Shown here piece by piece: positions 55,624 to 64,000 of a DNA stretch of 64,000 bases. Each line of letters starts with the position of its first letter. Positions within the stretch are counted from its first letter, which is position 1. Below the pieces are notes generated by a model. The model saw nothing but the letters and a program-made list of their open reading frames with translations, was not told the origin of the DNA and searched no databases. The DNA is taken from assembly GCA_003116875.1 (NCBI GenBank), contig BCKT01000004.1, positions 518,201 to 582,200 on the forward strand, read 5' to 3'. The DNA comes from Takashimella koratensis. Lineage: Eukaryota; Basidiomycota; Tremellomycetes; Trichosporonales; Tetragoniomycetaceae. Position numbers and translations under genes: made by a program.

Positions 55624-58600
55624 TTATTGCTGCTGCTGTTGTTGTTGTTGCTGCTGCTGTTGTTGCGACTGTACCGCCCACGCCCACGGATTCCACGTAT
55701 TTTGCCTACGAGGTGCGAATCAGTCATGAACCTCTATCATATCCGCCGATTCCCAGGTGTCACTCACTCAGCCATGGGCGTGGAAAACCCCGGGTTCGTG
55801 CTAGCTCCATTGAACAACTGCGCCAATAGATCGTTCGCAATCGCATCATCTTGACCACTACTGTTCCCCGGATTCCCCATCCCATTACGCACAGACATCG
55901 AATCTGCCGTTGTTTCAAAATTGGCCATTTCGACAAAGTTCGGGAATATCATGTTCGTGCCAGACCCGTCGCCGAACCCGAAATTGAACATGGAAGGATC
56001 GAAGAATGTGTTGAATTGAGATTGAGATCCGGGTGCGTCCAGGCCAGTGGTGTTGCCTGTCGATCCGATCGAGCTGGGACTTGGGTTGCCGCCGAGATTT
56101 TGTGGGGCATTAGGGAATCCGCTGCCGCCGAGAGTGGTACCAAGGTCCATCATGCCGGGCACAAGGAACTGGGAAGGCCCAAGAAGGTTGGGCGCTCCCT
56201 TCTGGCTCCCTATCATTCCAAAGTCTGCGCCTGCATTGACACCGCCTCCCGGTGCTGTTGCCGGTTGGTATATCTGGCCCTGCTGCACAGCTCCCGAGTG
56301 GGACGCAGACGAGACACGAGTGACCGATCCTGCCGTCTGTGGGTAGTTCGTGTCGAGGTGAGGGAGGATGCCGGCGTCGGCGTCGGCTCCTGACATGTAC
56401 GTCTTACCAGGAGTCGCCGCCCAATGCAGCCCGAAAATCGACGGTGGTGATCCGCCTCGCTCGATTCGAGAGGGTTCGCGTTGGCACAAGGATTCAAGAC
56501 CCAGGTCAGCAGAGTTGGTCGCTGTCGTGGCAGTGGACACTGATGCGGACGGGCCTGTTGTAGAGCTGGTTGCGGTCGCAGGAGAAGTGGTACCGCTCCC
56601 ATTATGGCGCGGTTGCAAAAGTGGCCAAGTCACGACTCCATCGTCTCCGCCTCGGCCGAGGACGTCGGGCGTAGGGGTTGAGGGCTCGTGCGCGCGTTTT
56701 TGTCCGTGTTGGCTATCTGACGGAGGTGGAAGGGGAATATCGCCTTCACGGATACACTCGCCGAGCATGTCGGTCAACTTGCCTGCCTGGCGCCAGGTGA
56801 GCTCGATATCCTTGAGCGCAGAGATGATGCGCCTGATATCGTTTAGGCATCGTTCTCGCTCTGACGCAAGCTGTCGGCCCGAATACACGCTGACGAGAAG
56901 GATTGTCGCCGCGTGCAATCCAGGCAAGGCAAAATTAATGTGAACGCAACGTCCAGGCAGTAAGCCGAGCTGGCGCGACCGACGGAGGACGGCATCGATG
57001 ATGTTGCAGATGGACCGGGCGGCGTTGGTGCAAATGGCCAAGGACGGGAAACCGACGACCGACTCGGGACTCCGCGGGGTCGGAATGAACGGCCGGTGAA
57101 TGAGGATCTGAGTGTAGTAGTAGTGCGAGTAGAGCATGGCTGATTGCTCGAACAATGCGTGGTCAACGCGCGTCGGGTCCCATCGAAGCCCATCGGGCAC
57201 GGCGTCGGCCCAAGCGTTGAGCGCCGAGTCGAGCTCGACGACCACCGCTCGTTGGCTGGAAGGGTCCGCCTTGTGCTCGGGCAGCTTGTTGACCGCATAA
57301 ATCGTTCGCAAGGCGGCGCCCAAGACGTGGTCGAGTTTGAGCATGTGAACGAATGCTGAGACAATCGGGACGCCCTTGCCCTCGGGCTGCTTGAACGTGG
57401 AGGTATCCGACTGCCAATACTCGTCGTCGACGACCAACGGGTACTCGATATCGAAATCCGTGTCTTGCATCGCGACTGATCGCCCGATTGCCGCACAGTT
57501 GATCCTGTCGATATGATAGAGACACCAGAAAGCTCGGTTGTAGAGGACTCGGTCTATTGGCGGCATCTTGGACATTGTCGAGCGCACGTGGATACCAATC
57601 TCCTGGGCTGCGCGAAGGCCGGACCCCGAAGCAAGCCATGTCAGGTGCGGGACGGCGCTTCCAATGAGGAAAACGCAGAGGAGGACTTGGAGCTGGAGGT
57701 CGAACAAGCATGGAGCCTGGAGCCACGCTTTCCCCATCTTGACCAGTGCACGCATGTACTTCCATCCAGCCGAATACCTGAGCGTCCCGTCCTCGTCGGT
57801 CTGCAATCGCTGCGCGCCCTCGTCCGACATGGCGGCCTGGGTATCCCACAAGACGCGCTCGTCGTCGACAAACCTCGAACCATTCGCAAACACCATGAAA
57901 CATACTCGAGCAAAATCGTGATTGGTCAAGTAGAGCTCGCTGTCGAATTGGCTTTGGAAGATGTTGCGATTTAGGAGAGGGTAGAAGTTGTTGACCTGAG
58001 ATCCAGCGCGTCAGGGCATCGGTCGGGTTGAACATTAACGCTGTGGAAAACTCACATGAACGAAGTACGCGTCAATGAGCATCTGAGCCAGCTCAGCATC
58101 CGGCCACACGGTTTCGTCCCGAGGCCGACTTCCTTCGGTCGAGATGACGACCTCCCACTCTGGGATGCGCCAGTACTCTTTCCGTGAGTTTGCTCGCAGT
58201 TTTTGCAAGAACTCCATGGGTTTGGTGTACTTGAGCTGGTTGACAGCGTCGATCAAGTGCGCACCGGACGATTGACCGTGGAAGCGCTTCCAGTAGGTCT
58301 CTTCGATCTTGAGCTTTGAGAAGACAGACGATATTGCTTCGCCCATGGTATTCTCCTCGTCGGGCTCGGGCTCGTTGACACTGAGAGGACTGCGCTCAAA
58401 CGCCTTCCAAGGTGATGGGCCCAGCAGGCTGAGTGAGGGGGAGGGCGCGCCGTCGGCGGGGGACATGTGGTCCGAGTCGGTCTGGGCCGAACCAGGCGGG
58501 ATGGAGAACTGCTTGAGAGCAGGTAATGGAGGAATACCCATCGCGCGAAGATCGTCTTGGTGGGTCGCTTGGTCAAAGTCGTCATGATCCGGCATGACTC

Positions 58601-59276
58601 CTACGATCGAGTTGATGTTCAAAGTTGGATGAAGCTGGGTGTAAGCATGGAGCACGCTCGACGCTACTCACCTGCTGCAAGACTTTCTCCAATCGCGTAC
58701 ATCGTTGTTCGAGCGCTTCCATAAGGCTGTCGATGTTATCAATTTTGGAACGGGCCAGGACGGAGAAGCTGTGCACTCACCCTTTCGGAGGTCCTCGGCG
58801 CTTGGCTGCCTCGACATAGGTACATTCCAGTCCGTATTCTGCACAATTGGCGCATTCTTCGTCGTCAGCAGACTACTCCAAAGGCTGGCTTACTGCTGGA
58901 AGAATTGCTGGTCATAGGACCCTCGCAACGAATCTTCTTTCTGTGCCGATCGTCAGTCTCGGCGCAACCCTTGCCACGTCAGCGGCCGGCGGGTACTTAC
59001 CTTCTGCACACGTCACAAGCTCTCTGCCGAGTCAAGGAGTTGAGTCAGCACGCCGTCACAATGACCTCGCTTGCTACCACCTCAGATTGACATGCAAGTA
59101 AGACTTCCACATACCAATACTTTTCGGCGCTTGGCCTCGGCTTCAGCTGCTGCGGCATCCTGTGCCGTGATGGCGAGTTTATTCTGGCGCGCTGACGGAC
59201 TCTCCTCGCTGCTCCTCCTACTCGAGCTCGTGCTCGCTTCTTGTGCGTGTCCGCTCCCATGGCCTCGCCCTTGCAT
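55624..59276 (-). CDS. Zn2Cys6 transcription factor, XlnR-like, with poly-Q tail
   Basis: Exon 1 (59276-59115) encodes MQGRGHGSGHAQEASTSSSR through AKRRKVL. Small exons 59023-59001 (23 nt), 58940-58894 (47 nt) and 58856-58781 (76 nt) join to RACDVCRRKKIRCEGPM, SNSSSKCANCAEYGLECTY and VEAAKRRGPPKG, a complete Zn2Cys6 cluster. The next exon gives LMEALEQRCTRLEKVLQQ, a dimerising coil. After a Ser/Pro/Asp region, the fungal-specific domain includes YFVHVVNNFYPLLNRNIFQ, YLTNHDFARVCFMVFANGSR, HLTWLASGSGLRAAQEIGIH and RAFWCLYHIDRINCAAIGRS. A disordered C-terminal region reaches GFSTPMA. A 62-nt intron (55767-55706) then joins to QNTWNPWAWAVQSQ and a run of Gln to TAA at 55624-55626. Without splicing the frame stops at 55764. 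Family targets include sugar-polymer genes, but this target set is unknown. Confidence 0.88.
55627..55668. repeat. CAG/CAA trinucleotide tract (plus strand CTG/TTG)
   Basis: A run of about 13 Gln codons read on the minus strand, mixing CAG and CAA, forms the proposed C-terminal tail of the adjacent zinc-cluster factor. Confidence 0.9.
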
Positions 59277-59969
59277 GCCGAAGTATTAACAGGTCACTGC
59301 TTGTAGTCTCTGTCGGCGGTGCGGAGGGGTTTTGTTGATGTGGGGAGAGGGGGGAGGGAAATAAGGTACGGAGGATGGTGACGACGAGTCAGTGGCAAAG
59401 AGGGGAACAAAATGGGGGCCGGGGTAAAATTTCGGGCGCCGGTTATCGCTGCGACTGGAGCGAGCGGCGTGAGTCGGATGGCGTGGACGAGGGGGGCGGT
59501 GCAGGTGGAGCCGGGAGTAGAGGGGTCAGGGATGGGGATGGATGAGGCGGGGAGGGGCGAGTGGGAGAGAGATGGGAAGCGAGGGGGTTGTGGTGGTGGT
59601 GAGGATAGAGGATGGAGGACTGGAGAATGGAACGATGGTTGCAGTGACGACCGGCATGCCGAAAGGAGCACGAATGTGTGTGTGTGAGTGTGTGTGTGTG
59701 TGTGTGTGAGTGAGTGCGGCCCCGAGGCCGAGCATGAAGGATGGCCGAATCTCCGGAGCCAAATCCTGTTCACCCAGGCACGAGACAATCACGTGACTCC
59801 TTGTCATTTACTAAAAGTCGGACCCGTCCGTCTCTGGCGCCCGTGATATTTTCGGAATTCCGCTCTTGGGTTTGGGACTACTCTCACCGGCAGCAACCAA
59901 CTCCCAACCTCCCCATCTCACACCTACCCAAACCCCTCCCATCTCCGACTCCCTTCCTCCCAGCGGGCC
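59277..59969. promoter_or_regulatory. Divergent zinc-cluster gene 2/SET gene promoter region
   Basis: About 690 bp. A (TG)n microsatellite lies at about 59674-59711. The stretch 59420-59640 is G-rich on the plus strand. No gene is supported. Confidence 0.5.
59674..59711. repeat. (TG)n microsatellite
   Basis: Nearly uninterrupted TG dinucleotides with two GAG breaks, in the shared promoter region. Confidence 0.9.
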
Positions 59970-61900
59970 ATGAGCAACGCCCCGACCCCGTCCCCTTCCC
60001 CGACCCCTTCACGCTTCCGGCGCAATGGACACGGCCTTTTCCCGGGCCAGCCGGCACCTTCCAAGGCCGACCTGCTCGCTTGGCTCGACTCGAGAGGCGC
60101 TGTGCGCTCATCAAAGCTCGAGCTCGCCGATATGGAGGATGGAAGCGGTTGGAGAGTCGTAGCGACCGATGATATTGACCCAGCGACTATCAGTGAGCTC
60201 TCTTGGTCTGTCTGTCACATCTAGCCCAAGCCATTCCTTGCGCTCTCTACCACTGCTGCGGAGGCCGTTAGCCACGCTTGGAGCTGGTGCAAAGTTGGCG
60301 CTAACACCCGCACTACACGCAGTACTCTCCGTTCCCAAACCCACAATCTTATCTGTCCGGACAACCTCGCTCCCACCTATCCTTGGTCTCTCCGCGACCC
60401 GGTCCGACCGCTCCGAGACGGCGTTGACGACACTCCACCTGGCCCTGGTCCTGCTGCACGAGATGCGGCTGGGCCCGGACTCGGCGTTCTGGGGTTACGT
60501 CCAGAGCTTGCCACGGGTCACACCGGTGTTGCCCGTGTTCTGGGATGACGAGGGACTTGCGGGTGCCGATGGGCGGAGGGCGTTGAGGTGGCTCAGTGGG
60601 ACAGAGGCATGGCGGGACTTGCGAGACAGAGAAGCGCACGGACAAGGCCTGGTACGTAATTCGTGCCTGTTCGGAGCCGACGATATCGAGGTTGAGGTCA
60701 AAGTCGAGGATGCACGAGGTTAACGTGCAGGAAGGCTGACACACTCACCACAGGCCGACTTGCGATCCTTCTACAACACCCATTCCTCTAGACTCCCTCC
60801 TACAAGGCTGCACCCGGAGCCCTCACCATTTGCCGCATTCTGCCACGCCTACTCGCTCGTTAGCACCCGAGCCTTTGTTGTCGACTTCTACCACATGGTT
60901 GCGCTATGCCCTCTCGCAGACGCGTTCAATCACTCGTCAATCCCCCACACCTCCCTCGCAACCGACGAATTTGTGTGCCACCGGTGCGGTTCGCTAGCCA
61001 TGTGCGCGCACGACATCCCGGATCGGTTTGGGGTGCCGGCACGGCTCGAGCACTTGACGCCACGGCAGCGCGACCGGATATCGAAGGAGGACGATAATGT
61101 CGAGATGGTCACGGAACGACCAGTGATCACTGGCGAGGAGGTGTTCAACACGTACGGTGAAGGGTTAGGGGACGCTCAGTTGCTCGTGCAGTGGGGGTAC
61201 ACGAACGACGAGTTTGCAGGCGACGGACTGAGCTGGACACTACCCGAGCTGTGCCCGAACGAGGAGGTTCAGCAGGTTTGGTCAACGATGGGCGACGGGC
61301 TCGCGATCGCCACCGAATTGTTTGGAAAGCGTCTGCGAGAATGGGGCGAGGACGACGAGGTTTCCCTATTTTGCCCGCCTGTTCGGAAACCCCAACTGTT
61401 CACCGTCTCCAACTCGGGCCAAGTTTCGTCTCGTCTCTTTGCCGCACTCCACCTCTCGTGCCTCTACGTCATCGATCGGCCAGAGAGCAGGGAAGAGGCA
61501 GAGCAGCAGGTGGTCGAAGCTGCCCGGGGACTGGAACGTATGTGGGACGCGATTCAGAATGAGGAGGACGAGATCCCGACACTGGAACCGGCAGTGTTGA
61601 TGACGGCGCGTGCGATTCGGGCGGTCCTCTCGGCCAGATTGAAGGGAATGCATCACTCAGAGTACAGCATAGACGAGCTGTACAAGCGCCGAGACGTGAG
61701 TAGGCTTAAGGTTGCATAGCCCGTCCGGTTTACTACGCACAGAGCTGACTCACCGTTCACAGGCATTAAGCGCCCGAGACGCACCGCTGCAGCGAATGGT
61801 TCTCGGAGTAGTCATGAACGAGCGTCAATTGTTGGCGACCGCAACGAACAACTGGAACGAAATCATCGACGCATGCACCGTCCTCCCTGGTCCACAATGA
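59970..61900 (+). CDS. SET-domain lysine methyltransferase (SETD6/RKM-like)
   Basis: Exon 1 encodes MSNAPTPSPSPTPSRFRRNG then DLLAWLDSRGAVRSSKLEL. A splice restores DPATIILSVPKPTILSVRTT, the N-terminal SET motif. After ALVLLHEMRLGPDSAFWGYV and a second intron come FCHAYSLVSTRAFVV, LCPLADAFNHSSIPHTSLAT with the NHS catalytic/SAM-binding core, and a CHRC...CAHD cysteine/histidine insert that may bind zinc. Then GEEVFNTYGEGLGDAQLLVQ and WGYTNDEF complete the SET fold. The remaining helical part is the substrate-binding C-terminal domain, and a short last exon ends TVLPGPQ. Members methylate non-histone proteins, often ribosomal or chromatin-associated; the substrate cannot be told. About 500-560 residues. 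Confidence 0.9.
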
Positions 61901-62253
61901 CGTGTGCCGCCCGGGGCTTCTAAAGGAGTGGAACAAAACAAGCACGGTTGCTGCTTGCATCTCATCATAGACTTGCAGTGAGGATACAAACATGGGTGAT
62001 ATAGTACAAGAAGGGGACAAGAGTAACGAGAATGCATAGTACAAGAAGGAGAAGCACAGCATGGGGGACAGTCGAGATGACTGGGATTGCCAAGACGTCA
62101 AAGTGTCATAGATTACAAGGTACCATGAGGAGAAAGGGTAACGAGAGATGAGGCTGGCTGGTCGTAATTCATTGGTCAAGAGGTGATGTATCTTGAACTC
62201 GAGAGGTGATGGTAGATAGGGATGAGATCATGTATCTTGTTTGCACCACTACT
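61901..62253. other. Convergent 3' region
   Basis: About 350 bp between the SET gene and the SWIM/RING gene. It is AT-richer and carries both 3' UTRs. No gene is supported. Confidence 0.5.
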
Positions 62254-64000
62254 TCAATTGAAACCTTCGTCCTCGTAACGTGGCTCCCACATGCGTCGCC
62301 CCCTCATCGGGCCCCAGTAATACGAGCTGGCCAAAGTCAGCTTTCGAGGAACGAAAACTCGAGCTAAACTTTACCTCGTGTCTCTGACGCGGCTCATCCC
62401 AGCGACGTCGGCCATGTTCATGCTGCTTGTGTTAGACTTGCTCTTTCCTGACCCATCGAGGCGATCGTCGGAATCTAGACACTCACTAAGCCGAAGTCCG
62501 CGTCGTCGATTTCTGCGAGCCAGTCTTCGTAACTTGAGGTGGAGAGGGCCAAGGCGCACGACACCAGACGCAAGTCACAACGTCGCCCTTGCGATCCTGC
62601 CCATGGTCGTCAGATGAGAGCTGCTTGTAAACTATATCTGTCACTCACCACAGTTTCTTTCCACATCTTGAAGCACTCCTTGTGCAGAGCTGAGTCGCCG
62701 TCAGCTGAGCTTCTCGGAACCTAACGACTAACCTTTTCCACAGCCAGTCATCGCTTGGTCGTACACAAGCTTCCCTTTGCTCTCGTCGTCCGCTGTCATC
62801 TCCTCGTAGCACCTGGTCACTGTTAGCTCTGCTTCTCACCTGGAGTGCAAAGAGCTTACACAGGGCAGTCCTCGCCAACGGGTTCGATACGTTTAGCCCC
62901 TGTCGACTCGACCGTCTTCTGCTCCTCCTCGATAATCGAATCGACCTCGGCACCTCCGAGACCAGTGGATCGGAGGTACTCGGCGCGGACGTGGGCGGAG
63001 ACAGTCACGGATGCGTGAGGCATAGGTGGAGCTTGGGAAAAGACTTCGCGAACTTCTTCAGGCTGTGGCGAGGCGTCAGCCGTCGAACGGGGTAAAGATA
63101 CAGAGCTTTGCTCAATTCACCAGAAGCGATTTCTGGTACCAATAGGTGGAAGACTCGGAAACTTTGAGTACTTTCAGGCTGAGAGTCTTGATCAGCTTGC
63201 TCATCTCGTGCATATCTTCAAGATTCAAGTACTCACAAGACGAAGATGATGTGTTTGCAGGGGATGTTGCCCATCAAGCAATCCGGGCAGTCGCAGCGGG
63301 GCAACGGTCCGATCACGACGCTCTGATACGGCGTCAGCTGGATCGTTGGGCGAAGTCTTAGGAGACTTACGTAGACGTTTGCTGTAGATCCAAGCTACAC
63401 ACATTGTTAGCAGAGCAAGCTAGAAACTCAACAGGTTACCTACAACTTTGAACATTTCAATCGGGTCCTCCGGGGTCCCATGAGGGCGACGATCGATGAG
63501 GAACTGGTCAAGGTGAGCAAAGACCTTGGAGAAGCGGATGTGAGAGAGAAAGATGAATCACGTACCATGCGTTGGCTCTTTACTCGACGCACTGAAGGGG
63601 ACATCGGTACCAGTCAAGAGACATCAGGAACCATCAGCGGTCATCCAGACCGAGAAGCAAGCTACTCACGCCTATCCATGATAGCCTTGGTTGCGCTATA
63701 CGTCAGTCTCCTACACATACTTCGTACCTACGCTGTTCGAACCCTATAACGGCCGCATCAGCCCCTGATCACTCCTTCGTTCAATCATCATCAATCAAAC
63801 TCGACTCACCTCGATCCTCGGCTGGACGACGCGACAGGCTCTACCTCGTCCACACTCTTCCCTTTCCCGCTCTTGGTCGGACGGGCCTTGCGAGGGGCCT
63901 TGGGCTTTGGCTGCATCTTCGCGAGCGTTGCCGTGTCCCTTGTCTGAGCTTCGGCCAGGAGATCAGCTTTCGTCTTGCGGCGCTTGCTCGGCGGAACGGC
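62254..64000 (-). CDS. SWIM and RING zinc-finger protein (partial, start outside window)
   Basis: From the right edge the exons read PPSKRRKTKADLLAEAQTRD and KPKAPRKARPTKSGKGKS, a basic N-terminal part. Next are SNSATKAIMDR and FLIDRRPHGTPEDPIEMFKV. The SWIM finger follows: VVIGPLPRCDCPDCLMGNIP then CKHIIFVL (CxC...CxH). After STYWYQKSLL and PEEVREVFSQAPPMPHASVT comes a RING: CPVCYEEM, GCGKGLHKECFKMWKETV, then CVWCRAPW. The last exons give NMADVAGMSRVRDTSSYYWG and PMRGRRMWEPRYEDEGFN with TGA at 62254-62256. SWIM+RING architecture suggests an E3 ubiquitin ligase of ZSWIM2 type, nuclear or cytosolic. A one-base frame problem just after CVWCRAPW is reported separately. Confidence 0.85.

Noticed and set aside
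1..64000. Transposon, viral insertion or secondary-metabolite cluster
   Set aside because: No reverse transcriptase, integrase, transposase, terminal repeats, polyketide or peptide synthetase motifs were seen. Genes are mixed housekeeping types.

Overview
This window is gene-dense nuclear DNA from a basidiomycete fungus. Almost every gene is cut by short introns with GTGAGT or GTAAGT donors, CTRAY-like branch points and CAG or TAG acceptors. Protein coding resumes in frame when these introns are removed. The gene set, many small introns, GC-rich exons and pyrimidine-rich leaders suggest a yeast-like lineage such as Tremellomycetes. That placement is an inference. Coordinates were read by hand, so terminal exons are firmer than every internal junction.

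Left part (1-23.8 kb): partial SPT7 bromodomain subunit of SAGA (minus), TFIIIC subunit TFC1 (plus), secreted GH128-type glucanase (minus), AcpS-type phosphopantetheinyl transferase (plus), a tiny Cys-tailed protein behind a strong TATA box (plus), cytochrome c oxidase subunit COX6 (minus), splicing factor BUD13/CWC26 (minus), the CCR4-NOT ubiquitin ligase NOT4 (plus) and GPI mannosyltransferase I GPI14/PIG-M (minus).

Middle (24-45 kb): F-box protein (plus), a disordered unknown protein (minus), a single-pass membrane protein with a proline-rich tail (plus), a probably decayed gene, an SR-rich unknown protein (plus), a methyltransferase with a long disordered N-terminus (minus), a Kre9/Knh1-like GPI protein (plus), and a Zn2Cys6 transcription factor whose zinc cluster is completed by an 8-nt microexon (minus).

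Right part (46-64 kb): cohesin SMC1 (plus), hexokinase (plus), a second Zn2Cys6 factor whose zinc cluster is spread over tiny exons and whose end appears to be a spliced poly-Q tail (minus), a SET-domain lysine methyltransferase (plus) and a SWIM+RING zinc-finger protein running off the right edge (minus).

The genes are mostly housekeeping and do not form an evident pathway cluster. Loose themes are cell wall and GPI biology (GH128, GPI14, Kre9-like, membrane protein) and gene-expression control (SPT7, TFC1, NOT4, BUD13, two zinc-cluster factors). I found no convincing transposon, tRNA, rRNA or CRISPR. The most unusual features are in gene architecture: the microexon, the stop-overlapping donor with alternative poly-Q end, a G-rich minisatellite inside the COX6 intron, ATGACTCAT palindromes behind the Cys-tail gene, a possible one-base frameshift in the RING gene, and an unrecognised decaying gene.
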